From assembly GCA_965242495.1 (NCBI GenBank), contig OZ251446.1, forward strand, positions 3,596,001-3,660,000: 64,000 bases of DNA, given 5' to 3'. The notes under the pieces were generated by a model. The model saw nothing but the letters and a program-made list of their open reading frames with translations. It was not told where the DNA came from and did not search any database. The first letter of the stretch is position 1, and the number at the start of each line of letters is the position of its first letter. Source of the stretch: CBDESN01 sp965242495 (GTDB lineage: Bacteria > Pseudomonadota > Alphaproteobacteria > MPNO01). Shown here one piece after another: positions 9,329 through 17,187 of this stretch. Both the position numbers and the translations under genes were made by a program.

Positions 9329-9887
9329 TTCGATCTGGACCGCATTGCAATCTTCGATTGCGAGAAGTCCGCCGCCGGAATCATCCCCGCCCAGCGCGCC
9401 GCGCCGCGCCGGGCGGGGAGGTGGGGGCCGCTCCGGCAGCAAAAAATCGTGATTTCGTTGTATTTCAAAGAGTTACGGCGAAAAAACAGCGAAAAAGCAA
9501 GGGAAAAACCGGCCGAAATCGGGACGAAAGCAGGCAAAAAACGGAAGGTATCGCGCCCTGAAGCCGATTGTCGGCAGGCGGCGGCATCCGCTCCGCTTCG
9601 CTCGGTCCGGATCCGGGCAGGCGCAGAGAAGAGACCACGTGCACAATCTTCGATTGCGGAAAATCCGCTCACGGTAACCTCCATTCCGGGCGACGAAAAA
9701 CCCCGCGGGCGGGACATCGCGGGGCTCCGGTCGCATCCGTCGATTTCGGCGCAGCATAACGCAAACGCTTCTCCGTGTCAAGCGGAAAATTCACCGGCGC
9801 TTCACGGGATAGGGGGAATCGTTGTAAACCTGCCGGAGAAAGCCGCCGTCCCGCGGCGCTGGAGGCGTAGTGCGAGGAAGGTCACGG
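9329..9887. other. Long intergenic region with leader-like element and palindromes
   Basis: No confident gene is seen in these 559 bp. It holds a palindrome GCAATCTTCGATTGC at 9347-9361 and a near copy, CAATCTTCGATTG, at 9644-9656. A GC-rich fold occupies about 9370-9425 and an A-rich tract about 9478-9543. The promoter/terminator element at 9691-9781 is on the minus strand. A minus-strand frame starting with GTG at 9672 (after GGAGG) is open for 139 codons, but most of it reads like random high-GC frame and it runs into the SDR gene. Confidence 0.5.
9691..9781 (-). promoter_or_regulatory. Promoter plus attenuator-like leader, copy 1
   Basis: Read on the minus strand, TTGACA (9776-9781), 17 bp, then TATGCT (9753-9758) form a near-consensus sigma-70 promoter. 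The predicted transcript starts near 9746. After a conserved segment ending in GACCGGAGCCCCGCG it folds into a CCCCGCG/CGCGGGG stem (9701-9724) followed by five Ts (9696-9700). It is therefore either a very short RNA of about 50 nt or a terminated leader. A ribosome-binding site and GTG (9672) follow, encoding a peptide that begins VSGFSAIED. A second copy with the same order lies at 29911-30003 in front of nadE. Confidence 0.6.
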
Positions 9888-10832
9888 ATGGATAGGGGCG
9901 CAGGCGCGTCCGGGCGGACGGCGCTCCGCGCGGTCGCGCTGGCGGTCGCGCTGGCGGTTGGGCCGATGCTCGCCGGGTGCGGCGAGAACTACTCCGAGCT
10001 GGCGCGTCGCCAGCACGCGCAGGTGACGGAATGGGTGCGCAATCTGGGCGCCGCCCTCGACCGCGGTCTCATCCGCAACGCCAACGTCATCAAGCGCTAT
10101 GCCGAGTTCGTCCGCCGCGACCGCCCGGAGGTGGCGGCGCTGGCGGCGGAACTCGCCAGAGAGGGCACGACCGCGGGGCTCGCCTATTCGTCGCTCACCG
10201 GCCGGCTGGGCCGGGTCGATCTCGATCCCGCGGGCGAAAGCGAGGCGGATCGGAGCCTGGAGGAGCTGCTGCGGATCGAGGCGGCCGCCGACGTCGACGT
10301 GTTCAACGACAGCCTGATCGACGTGGCCAACGTGCTCGCCGACCTGTCGCAGGGTCGGCTGCCGCGGCTCCACATCCCGTCCGCGGCGCCGCGCGCCGAG
10401 ACCGGCCCCGGCAGCCATCTGGTGGGCAATCCGCGCTACGGCGAGTGGCGGGAGAGCAGCGGCGGCGGCAGCTTCTGGGCATTCTACGGCCAGTACGCGC
10501 TGATGCGCGACTTGTTCTTCACGCCCCGCGCCTATTCCTACGGCGACTGGTATCCGCGCCGGGGCTGGTCGTATTACGGCGACGTGGGCCGGCATTACTA
10601 CGGCGCCCGCGCCGACTCGCAGCGCTGGGAGCGCGCGGCGGCGACGCGGGGCGCGCCGCCGCGCCGGTCCTACGGCCCGCTGCGCAGCCAGCGGCGGCTC
10701 AGCACCTACGGGCGGAGCGCCGGCCGGAGCCCCGGCGCCGCGACCCGGCGGGCCTCGTCCTACGGCCGGACCTCGGCCTATGGCGGCTCGGCGCGCGGCG
10801 GGCTGCGCGCGGGCGGCTTTCGCGGCAAGTAA
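9888..10832 (+). CDS. Lipoprotein of unknown function, first gene of Yjf-like cluster
   Basis: This 314-residue protein has a signal peptide ending in a lipobox (LAGC at residues 25-28), so it should be a lipid-anchored envelope protein. The middle (30-140) is helical and charged. The C-terminal third is rich in Tyr, Gly, Ser and Arg (RSYGPL, SSYGRTSAYGGS, RGGFRGK-like ends), suggesting a disordered basic tail. I do not recognise a named family. It is followed after 24 bp by the DUF350 gene. The ATG at 9888 is preceded by GAGGAAGG; a GTG at 9870 preceded by GGAGG is an alternative. Confidence 0.75.
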   Translation: MDRGAGASGRTALRAVALAVALAVGPMLAGCGENYSELARRQHAQVTEWVRNLGAALDRGLIRNANVIKRYAEFVRRDRPEVAALAAELAREGTTAGLAYSSLTGRLGRVDLDPAGESEADRSLEELLRIEAAADVDVFNDSLIDVANVLADLSQGRLPRLHIPSAAPRAETGPGSHLVGNPRYGEWRESSGGGSFWAFYGQYALMRDLFFTPRAYSYGDWYPRRGWSYYGDVGRHYYGARADSQRWERAAATRGAPPRRSYGPLRSQRRLSTYGRSAGRSPGAATRRASSYGRTSAYGGSARGGLRAGGFRGK

Positions 10833-10856
10833 CCCACAGGCGGAGCACAGCCGGAT

Positions 10857-11750
10857 ATGGATGCCACGCTTTCCACGGGCGACACGATCGGCCTCCTGGC
10901 CATGGACCTGGCGATCGTCTTCGCCGTGCTGCTGCTGGCGCGCCTGCTGTATGGCGTCGTCAGCGGCGTCGACGCCATGCGGGGGCTTGCGGACCGGGGC
11001 AATTTCGCCGTCGGCGTCTCGCTCGCCGGCGCCATCGCCGGCGTCGCGACGATGCTGGGCGGCGTGCTGTCGGGCGGGCTCGCGCGCGGCTACGGCGCGG
11101 AAGCCGGGCTGGTCGCCGCCTACGGGGCGGCCGGGCTGGCGCTGATGTGGGTCACCCGGCTGATCTTCGACCGCATCGCGCTGCCGCGCCTCTCGGTCGG
11201 AGACGAGATCGCCGGCGGCAACGTCCCGGTCGCGGTGGTCGATGCGGGCAACATGATGGCCACCGCGATCATGCTGCGCGCGGTGATCGTATGGTCGGAC
11301 GACGCGCTGGTCCCGGGGCTGATCGCCGTTGCGCTCGGCTATGCGGCGTCGCAGATCATCCTCACCCTGACCGCCTATTACCGCATCTGGCTGTTCGGGC
11401 GGCGCAACCGGGGCGCCCGGTTCGACGCCGCGGTGCAGGGCGGGAACGCCGCCCTGGCCCTCCGCTTCGTCGGCTTCCAGATCGGGGTGGCGCTGGCGGT
11501 GACGGCGGCGTCGGGCGTTGCGCCCTACGACGCCGGCGGCGACCCGCTGCTCCAGGCCGCGATATGGGGAGCGGTCTCGGCCGCGGCCGCCCTGGCGCTC
11601 GCCTTGCTCGGCCTGATCGCCGAGCGATGCGTGCTCACCGGGATCGACCTGTCCGAGGAGGTCGACCGCCAGGGCAATCCGGGCGTGGCCCTCACCGAGG
11701 CCGCGGTCTACGTCGCGATCGGGTTCCTGCTGCTGTCGCACCTCGCCTGA
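10857..11750 (+). CDS. DUF350 family membrane protein (YjfL-like)
   Basis: This 297-residue protein is almost entirely hydrophobic, with about eight predicted membrane segments. It looks like a tandem duplication of the DUF350 unit: each half carries an N-x-x-VGVxxAG-type segment (residues ~50-70, GNFAVGVSLAGAI, and ~275-290, GNPGVALTEAAVYVAIG). E. coli YjfL is the reference member, and its genes accompany PspA-like and DUF2491 genes, as here. The function is unknown; a role in membrane stress with the neighbouring PspA protein is inferred from context. Its stop shares a base with the next start (TGATG). Confidence 0.88.
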   Translation: MDATLSTGDTIGLLAMDLAIVFAVLLLARLLYGVVSGVDAMRGLADRGNFAVGVSLAGAIAGVATMLGGVLSGGLARGYGAEAGLVAAYGAAGLALMWVTRLIFDRIALPRLSVGDEIAGGNVPVAVVDAGNMMATAIMLRAVIVWSDDALVPGLIAVALGYAASQIILTLTAYYRIWLFGRRNRGARFDAAVQGGNAALALRFVGFQIGVALAVTAASGVAPYDAGGDPLLQAAIWGAVSAAAALALALLGLIAERCVLTGIDLSEEVDRQGNPGVALTEAAVYVAIGFLLLSHLA

Positions 11751-13489
11751 TGCGAATCCCGCTGCCGGCCGGCGCGCGGCGGCTGCGACCGGCGCTTCCG
11801 ATCGGCGCCCACGACGCGGCGATCATGCTGGTCACCGGCGTGCTCGCCGGTTGCGGCCTGGTGTACGAATACCTGCTCGCCCACGTCGCCGGGCGGGTGC
11901 TGGGCGCGGTCGAGGCGGTCATCTTCGCCATGATCGGGGTGATGATCGTCTCGATGGGGATCGGCTCCTTCCTGGCGCGGACGGTCCGCCGCCCGTTCGC
12001 CGGCTTCGCCTGGCTGGAGGCGACCCTGGCCGGGCTGGGCGGGCTGTCGGTGCTGCTGCTGGGCGGCATCGCGGCCCTCGCCGCGGTGCTGCCGCGCGCC
12101 ATCGCCGAGACCTACGGCCTGCCGCGGGATCTGACGCCGCAGGGCGGCCTGTCCGCGGCCCTGGAGACCGGCGCCGCGTTCGCGCCCTATTGCCTCGGCG
12201 CCGCGGTCGGCGTGCTGGTGGGCATGGAGATCCCGCTGCTGGCGCGGGTGCGCCAGACCTTCCACCGACGCCATCTGGTCCACAACACCGGCGCGATCTA
12301 CGGCGCGGACTATATCGGCGCCGGGATCGGGGCGGCGCTGTGGGTCGGGTTCATGCTGGCGATGGAGCCGGCGCGCGCCGCGGCGCTGACCGCGGCCGTC
12401 AATCTGACGATGGGCGTCGCGTTCGTGACGCTCTACCGGCGTCGGATCGGACGAATCGCGCCGGTCCTCGCTTTGCACGCCGCGATCGGCGCGCTGCTGC
12501 TGGCCGCGGGGCTGCGGGGCGGCGACTGGGCCCAGGCGATGGAGCAGCTGCTCTATCGCGACCGGGTGGTCTACAGCGCCAACACCGGCCATCAGCGGCT
12601 GACGATCACCGAGCGGATCAACGACCCGGACGGCCCCCCGATCTACACCTTCTTCATCAACGGCCGCACCCAGTTCGCCAGCGACGACGAACACATCTAC
12701 CACGCGATGCTGACCTACCCCGCCCTCGCCGCTTCGGCGCGGCGCGACCGCATCCTGGTGATCGGCGGCGGGGACGGGCTGGGCCTCCGCGACATCCTCC
12801 GCTGGCGGCCCCGGGAGGTGGTGCTGCTCGATCTCGATCCGGCGCTGGTGGCGCTGTTCTCCCGGCCGCTGCTGCGCGAAGGGCGGGTCGTGAACCGGCC
12901 GCTGCTGGAGCGCAACGAATTCGCCTTCCGCGACCCCCGCGTGCGCACGCTGTTCGGCGACGCCTTCGTCACCGTGGACGAGCTGCTGCGGGACGGGCGG
13001 CGGTTCGACGCCATCGTCGTCGATCTGCCCGATCCGAGCCATCCCGACCTGGGGCGGCTCTACAGCGTGCGGTTCTACGCCAAACTCCGGCATCTGCTGG
13101 CCGGGGACGGCGCAATCTCGATCCAGTCGACCTCGCCCTACCATGCGCGCGAGACGTTTCTGAGCATCGGCAAGACCGTGGCCGCGGCCGGCTTCGCCAA
13201 CGTCGAGCAATACCGCCAGAACGTGCCCAGCTTCGGCGAATGGGGCTGGACCATCGCCACCCGGCGCGGCGCGCCGGCGAGCCGGCGGCTGGCCCGGCTG
13301 AAGTCGCTCCCGGTCGATGACGGCTGGACCACCCGCGAGGTCCTGCTGGGCGCGTTCGCCTTCCCGAAGGGCAGTTTCGACGGGATCGAACGGATCGAGG
13401 TCAACCGTCTCGGCAACGCCGCGGCCTATCGCTACTATCGGCGCAGCTGGGAACGGGAGCAGGGGCTGTATCCGGGCGGCGCCCCTTGA
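11750..13489 (+). CDS. Membrane-fused spermidine synthase-like aminopropyltransferase
   Basis: This 579-residue protein has an N-terminal membrane domain of about seven segments (residues 20-250) joined to a Rossmann methyltransferase-fold domain of the spermidine synthase family. The latter shows VIGGGDGLGL, the acidic strand VVLLDLDP, and DLPDPSHPDLGRLYSVRFY, which binds the decarboxylated SAM and amine in true synthases. It would transfer an aminopropyl group at the inner membrane, but the acceptor is unproven. Its presence beside YjfL, YjfJ and YjfK homologues parallels the polyamine enzyme gene yjfC in the E. coli cluster. Its stop codon lies within the -35 box of the next promoter. Confidence 0.9.
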   Translation: MRIPLPAGARRLRPALPIGAHDAAIMLVTGVLAGCGLVYEYLLAHVAGRVLGAVEAVIFAMIGVMIVSMGIGSFLARTVRRPFAGFAWLEATLAGLGGLSVLLLGGIAALAAVLPRAIAETYGLPRDLTPQGGLSAALETGAAFAPYCLGAAVGVLVGMEIPLLARVRQTFHRRHLVHNTGAIYGADYIGAGIGAALWVGFMLAMEPARAAALTAAVNLTMGVAFVTLYRRRIGRIAPVLALHAAIGALLLAAGLRGGDWAQAMEQLLYRDRVVYSANTGHQRLTITERINDPDGPPIYTFFINGRTQFASDDEHIYHAMLTYPALAASARRDRILVIGGGDGLGLRDILRWRPREVVLLDLDPALVALFSRPLLREGRVVNRPLLERNEFAFRDPRVRTLFGDAFVTVDELLRDGRRFDAIVVDLPDPSHPDLGRLYSVRFYAKLRHLLAGDGAISIQSTSPYHARETFLSIGKTVAAAGFANVEQYRQNVPSFGEWGWTIATRRGAPASRRLARLKSLPVDDGWTTREVLLGAFAFPKGSFDGIERIEVNRLGNAAAYRYYRRSWEREQGLYPGGAP

Positions 13490-13514
13490 CAGAGCGGCCC
13501 GGACCGCCTATTTC
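13486..13514 (+). promoter_or_regulatory. Sigma-70-type promoter of the DUF2170-pspA-DUF2491 operon
   Basis: TTGACA (13486-13491) and TATTTC (13509-13514) are separated by exactly 17 bp. The -35 box overlaps the stop codon of the upstream gene. The expected start of transcription falls at about 13520-13522, inside the first palindrome of the adjacent operator-like pair. Confidence 0.65.
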
Positions 13515-13544
13515 GTGACATGTCACTTCGTGACAGGTCACGAA
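13515..13544 (+). promoter_or_regulatory. Tandem palindromic operator
   Basis: Two copies of a 12-bp palindrome, GTGACATGTCAC (13515-13526) and GTGACAGGTCAC (13530-13541), have centres 15 bp apart. The second extends to the 18-bp TTCGTGACAGGTCACGAA at 13527-13544. They cover the predicted transcription start. Paired palindromes of this size are typical of cooperative binding by dimeric repressors. The basic N-terminus of the protein encoded immediately downstream is a candidate binder, so autoregulation is inferred. Confidence 0.6.
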
Positions 13545-13549
13545 CGCCG

Positions 13550-14182
13550 ATGAGGGACGCAACACCGGACGAAGGCGCGCGCGGACGCCCGCTCACCGTC
13601 GCCGAGCGCAAGCGTCGCCAGCGGGCGCGGCTCCAGCAGGCGGGTCTGACGCCGGTGCAGGTGTGGATTCCGGCGGCGTATCGCCGGGAGCTGCGCCGGA
13701 TCGAGCTGCTGCTGCGCCGGGGCGCCGCGCCGGCGCCGGACGAAGGGGACATCTTCGGTTCAACCAGGAAGGACGCCATGGACATCACGCTGTTGCGGAA
13801 GACGCTCGACGACTTCACCTCGCCCAACGGGTTTGCGTTCGCGACGCTGGACCCGGCCGACGAGCAGGGATTCGGAGTCGTCGTCGAGGACCGAGAGGAG
13901 TTTCCGATCTTCGTCTCGGTGGACGACGAGCAGCTCCTGTGCCTGACCTATCTGTGGAGCGAGGAGCAGGTGAAGCCGGAACGGCGGACCGAGCTGCTGG
14001 CGACGCTGTTGGAGATGAACGTGCCGCTGCCGCTGTCGTCCTTCGGCAAGATCGGCGACCGGTACGTGCTGTTCGGGGCGCTCGCGGCGAGCGCCTCGAC
14101 GGACGACGTGGTGACCGAGATCGAGGCGTTGAGCGACAACGCGCTCGAGGCGCTCGAAGTCGCCGCGCCCTATTTGAACTGA
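13550..14182 (+). CDS. DUF2170 family protein (YjfI-like) with basic N-terminal domain
   Basis: The protein has two parts. Residues ~12-60 (counted from the ATG at 13550) form a strongly basic segment with KRRQRARLQQAGLTPVQVWI, which reads like a ribbon-helix-helix DNA-binding unit. After a short linker comes the DUF2170 domain (about 80-210), as in E. coli YjfI: FASLDPADE-like start, FPIFVSVDDEQLL, FGKIGDRYVLFGAL. DUF2170 proteins have no known activity but accompany PspA-type genes. An ATG at 13520 is also in frame. It coincides with the predicted transcription start, so a leaderless product ten residues longer is possible. Control of the adjacent operator is my inference. Confidence 0.85.
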   Translation: MRDATPDEGARGRPLTVAERKRRQRARLQQAGLTPVQVWIPAAYRRELRRIELLLRRGAAPAPDEGDIFGSTRKDAMDITLLRKTLDDFTSPNGFAFATLDPADEQGFGVVVEDREEFPIFVSVDDEQLLCLTYLWSEEQVKPERRTELLATLLEMNVPLPLSSFGKIGDRYVLFGALAASASTDDVVTEIEALSDNALEALEVAAPYLN

Positions 14183-14203
14183 CGCGCAGCCAGGGAGGTC
14201 GAA

Positions 14204-14899
14204 ATGGCGATTCTCGCGAAGATGTTCACCGCGTTGAGAGGCGGCGCCACCGAAATCGGCGAGGCGGTCGTCGATCATCAGGCGCTGCGCATCCTGGACC
14301 AGGAGCTGCGCGACGCGGACAAGCAGCTGGGCGAAGCCAAATCCCAGCTCACCGAGGTGATGGCGCAGCGCAAGAGCGTCGAGCGCGACATCGCCCGGCT
14401 CGACGCCGCCATCGCCGAGCATGAGGACTACGCGGCCAAGGCGCTCGACAAGGGCGACGAGACCCTGGCCGCGGAGGTCGCCGAACGCATCGCCCGGTAC
14501 GAGGAGGAGCGCGGGCTCCAGCGGCAGGCCTTCGCCCAGTACGACTCCGGGGTCAACCAGCTCAAGCGCAGCGTCAAGGCGACCGAGCGCAACATCGCCG
14601 CGATGAAGCGCCAGGTGAGCATGGTCAAGGCGACCGAGCGGGTGCAGAAGGCGAGCGCCGCGGCGAACGCGCGTTTCTCCGGCTCGGCCACGGCCATGAC
14701 CTCGGCGACCGACTCGCTGGAGCGCATCAAGAAGCGCCAGCAACAGCGCGCCGACCGCATGGAGGCGGCGGCGCAGCTGGCCGGCGAAGACGAGGGCGGC
14801 GATCTCGACCGCAAGCTGAAGGAGGCCGGCATCGTCGCCGGCGGCGGGGCGGCCGCCGACGTGCTGGCGCGGATCAAGGCCAAGCGCGGCGGCGGCTGA
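14204..14899 (+). CDS. PspA/IM30 family protein (YjfJ-like)
   Basis: This 231-residue, mostly helical protein has long coiled coils (about 25-190) rich in Ala, Glu, Lys and Arg, including ATERNIAAMKRQVSMVKATE, and an amphipathic N-terminus (MAILAKMFTALRGG). That layout is diagnostic of PspA/IM30, which polymerises on the cytoplasmic face of the inner membrane and limits proton leakage. It belongs to the YjfJ branch by context. A GGGAGG sequence precedes the ATG, and the stop overlaps the next start (TGATG). Confidence 0.92.
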   Translation: MAILAKMFTALRGGATEIGEAVVDHQALRILDQELRDADKQLGEAKSQLTEVMAQRKSVERDIARLDAAIAEHEDYAAKALDKGDETLAAEVAERIARYEEERGLQRQAFAQYDSGVNQLKRSVKATERNIAAMKRQVSMVKATERVQKASAAANARFSGSATAMTSATDSLERIKKRQQQRADRMEAAAQLAGEDEGGDLDRKLKEAGIVAGGGAAADVLARIKAKRGGG

Positions 14900-15543
14900 T
14901 GCTGCGCCGCCTGTTCGGCAGGCGCGCCGACGGCGACGCCGGGGACGCGCCGCGCCGGGCGGACGAGCCGTGGGAGCTCCGCGCCGGGGACTTCCTGAAG
15001 TTCGGCTACGTCGCGCCGCACGGCCTGTCGCAGGCCGAGCTGCAGGTAGCCTCTGCGCACGCCCTCGATCTCGGCGGCCCCGGCAAGACGCGGCGCGTGC
15101 TGACGCTCGACGGCGGCGCGGCGGGGCGCTACGGCCTGTGGCGAGACGAGCGCGGCGTCCTCGCCCTCGCCCTCGAGATCCAGCGGCCCACGGTCGAGCG
15201 GCTGTTCGACCTGGACGAGTTCGCGCTGCTGTTCGACCCCGACCGACCGCCCGATCTGGTGCTGCATCGGCGGCGGGAACTCGCCGAGCTCGAAGGCTGG
15301 ACGGCGCCGGTCTACCGGCAGGAGGCGGCCCTCCAGGCCTATCGGCAAGAGGGCGACCCGACGACGGCGGACGACGAAGGCGGCGGGACGGGCGCGGCGG
15401 CCGAGGGGTTCGACCATTACCGGCTGGTCGGCGACCGGCGCCGGTTCGCGGTCGAGGCCGCGGTCTTCGACGGCGGGCGGACGGAGGTGACGCTGATCGC
15501 GCTCGTCGACCGGTCGATCGTCGAGGAGACGTGGCCGGCCTGA
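14899..15543 (+). CDS. DUF2491 family protein (YjfK-like)
   Basis: This 214-residue soluble protein matches the YjfK/DUF2491 family: an acidic, Trp-poor b-rich protein with LRAGDFLKFGYVAPHGLSQ near residue 30 and a C-terminus ending in VTLIALVDRSIVEETWPA. The family has no assigned reaction. It is translationally coupled to the PspA gene by a one-base stop/start overlap and followed by the channel gene after 21 bp, so all four genes probably share one transcript from the promoter at 13486. Confidence 0.85.
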   Translation: MLRRLFGRRADGDAGDAPRRADEPWELRAGDFLKFGYVAPHGLSQAELQVASAHALDLGGPGKTRRVLTLDGGAAGRYGLWRDERGVLALALEIQRPTVERLFDLDEFALLFDPDRPPDLVLHRRRELAELEGWTAPVYRQEAALQAYRQEGDPTTADDEGGGTGAAAEGFDHYRLVGDRRRFAVEAAVFDGGRTEVTLIALVDRSIVEETWPA

Positions 15544-15564
15544 CGGTCGGGCGGTCGCGCGTCG

Positions 15565-16650
15565 ATGCTTCAGTTCCTCCTGCGGTTGCGCCGGCGGCGG
15601 CGTCCGGCGGCGGAGCCGGCCGCCGGGCGGGCGGTCGGCGGGTTGGCGCTCTATCTGCTGCTGATCGTCTGCCTGCACGCCGCGGCGATGATGGCGTTCG
15701 AGGGGCTGTCGGCGGGCGATGCGGTCTGGCTCACCGTGACGACGATCACCACGGTCGGCTATGGCGACCTGTCGGCGGCGAGCCCCGCCGGCCGCGTCGC
15801 CACGGCGCTGCTGGTCTATGCCGGCGGGATTTTCGCGCTCGCCAAGGGAGCGGGAGACTATTTCGACTATCGCGCGTCGCGGCGGCTGCGCATGGTCCGG
15901 GGCCAGTGGAGGTGGAAGTTGGAACGCCACGTGCTGTTGATCAACGCGCCCCGGTCGGGGGCCGAACATTACTTCGACCGGCTGGTGCGCCAGTTCCGCG
16001 CCACCCGATGGGGCCGGGACCGGCCGATTCTGATCCTGACCGAGGCGTGGCCGGACGGGCTGCCGGCGAGCCTGACGCGGCTGGGCGTCGTGCATGCGCA
16101 TGGCCGGGGCGAAACCGGGGACGGGCTGGCGGCGGCGGACGCCGCGCGGGCCGCGGCGGTCGTGGTGCTGGCGGAGGGCGGCGACGCGCGGTCGGACAGC
16201 GTGACCTTCGACGTGGTCCACCGGCTGCGCGCGCTCGACGCGGACGCGCCGGTGCTGGTCGAATGCGTGGACGACCGCAATCGCGACCGGCTGCGTCAGG
16301 CCGGCGCGTCGGCGGTGATGCGCCCGATGCGCGGCTACCCCGAGATGGTGGTCCGCGCCGTGGTGGCGCCGGGCTCGGAGTCGATCATCGAGAACCTGTT
16401 CACCGCCCATGGCGACGAATGCGTCCGCTACGAGGCGGCGGTGGACGACATGCCCTGGGCCGAACTCGCGGCGCGGCTGATCCGCGACGGCGCCGGCACG
16501 CCGATCGCCTATGCCCGGGCCGACGACGGGGCGATCGCCTGCAATCCGCTGGGGTCCGAACGGGTGCGCGCCGCGGCGCTCTATCTGCTGGTCAAGGAAG
16601 GGTACGGCCTGGAGCCGGAACGGGTGCGCCGGATCGCGAGCGGCGGCTGA
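15565..16650 (+). CDS. Two-TM potassium channel with RCK/TrkA-like domain
   Basis: This 361-residue protein has two membrane helices (about 27-47 and 80-100) flanking a pore loop with TTITTVGYGD, the K+ selectivity filter (residues ~57-66). A cytosolic nucleotide-binding-like domain follows (about 118-250): HVLLINAP, then VVVLAEGGDARSD and VLVECVDDRNRDRL. The glycine-rich loop of a typical RCK/TrkA_N domain is weakened (NAPRSG rather than GxGxxG), so its ligand may differ. It forms a tetrameric inner-membrane channel by family knowledge. Its place at the end of the PspA/DUF2491 operon suggests K+ flux control during membrane stress. Confidence 0.88.
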   Translation: MLQFLLRLRRRRRPAAEPAAGRAVGGLALYLLLIVCLHAAAMMAFEGLSAGDAVWLTVTTITTVGYGDLSAASPAGRVATALLVYAGGIFALAKGAGDYFDYRASRRLRMVRGQWRWKLERHVLLINAPRSGAEHYFDRLVRQFRATRWGRDRPILILTEAWPDGLPASLTRLGVVHAHGRGETGDGLAAADAARAAAVVVLAEGGDARSDSVTFDVVHRLRALDADAPVLVECVDDRNRDRLRQAGASAVMRPMRGYPEMVVRAVVAPGSESIIENLFTAHGDECVRYEAAVDDMPWAELAARLIRDGAGTPIAYARADDGAIACNPLGSERVRAAALYLLVKEGYGLEPERVRRIASGG

Positions 16651-17032
16651 TGCGCGGTGTCGCCCGAGCCTTGGGCCGGTCTTGCTACTTCCACCGTCCC
16701 GACCTCGCGCCGGAAACCGTGCGGTCCCGAGTCCCGGTCGAGCGAGGGCGGACGCTGCGCGGCGGCGTCTCGCTCGACACCCCGGGCGGCCGCGGTAAGG
16801 TCGCGGTCGGGTCGGCCGTCGATCTCCGCCACTCGAAATACATTCCATTCAGGCTACCATTCGATGTGCGCCGAAAGGCGCTTCGCGTCGTCGACGGTGC
16901 GCAGCTTGACCGTCCATTCCCGACCGCCGTTCGGATCGTCTTCGAAGTCGCCTCCGAAGTTCTTGGCCAAACGGCGTTTATCGTATCCGCCCCGTTCCAA
17001 TGCGGGCTTACGAAAGACGCGACGCGCGACGG
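16651..17032. other. Region between channel gene and tracrRNA, with possible gene remnant
   Basis: No complete gene is seen here. On the minus strand the frame ending at 16854 reads like protein for its last 45 residues or so (GGYDKRRLAKNFGGDFEDD, then GGREWTVKLRTVDDAK). It has no credible start: upstream of it lies the tracrRNA terminator. It is probably the 3' remnant of a gene cut when the CRISPR locus was acquired. I cannot name the family. Confidence 0.35.
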
Positions 17033-17061
17033 AAAGGGGGAGAGGCCGAAGCCCCTCCCCC
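17033..17061 (-). terminator. Intrinsic terminator of tracrRNA
   Basis: On the minus strand GGGGGAGGGGC, a TTCG tetraloop, and GCCTCTCCCCC make an 11-bp stem with one G-U pair, followed by TTTCC. The T-run is short, but the stem is very stable and its position matches the terminal hairpin of known II-C tracrRNAs. Confidence 0.75.
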
Positions 17062-17119
17062 ATATTTGTCCGACGGCTCGGTAAGGAGCCGCCTTACTGT
17101 AGCTGCTCTCCAAGACAGC
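17033..17119 (-). ncRNA. tracrRNA of type II-C CRISPR-Cas
   Basis: On the minus strand, 17119-17097 is a 23-nt sequence identical to one half of the array repeat as written on the plus strand. It is thus a perfect anti-repeat for crRNA read from the minus strand. It runs into CTACAGTAAGGC, close to the CTACAATAAGGC nexus of Neisseria meningitidis tracrRNA, then a CGGCTC/GAGCCG hairpin (17074-17091), a linker, and a strong terminator hairpin. A candidate promoter is TTGACT (17149-17154), 18 bp, AACCAT (17125-17130), which would start the RNA right at the anti-repeat. It is divergent from cas9, whose ATG is 69 bp away. Confidence 0.88.
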
Positions 17120-17187
17120 GCCCGATGGTTGACCAGGCACCGCATGGGAGTCAACATGTTTTTGGTCGAATCTGTCGAGGATATTTC

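Noticed and set aside
17097..17119. A stray CRISPR repeat outside the array
   Set aside because: It matches only 23 of 36 bases, is in the opposite orientation to the array repeats, and is followed by the nexus, hairpins and terminator of a tracrRNA.
16657..17187. An N-terminal extension of about 177 residues to Cas9 in the same frame
   Set aside because: It covers the tracrRNA and its terminator, has low-complexity composition, and RuvC-I begins immediately after the ATG at 17188, which has its own ribosome-binding site.
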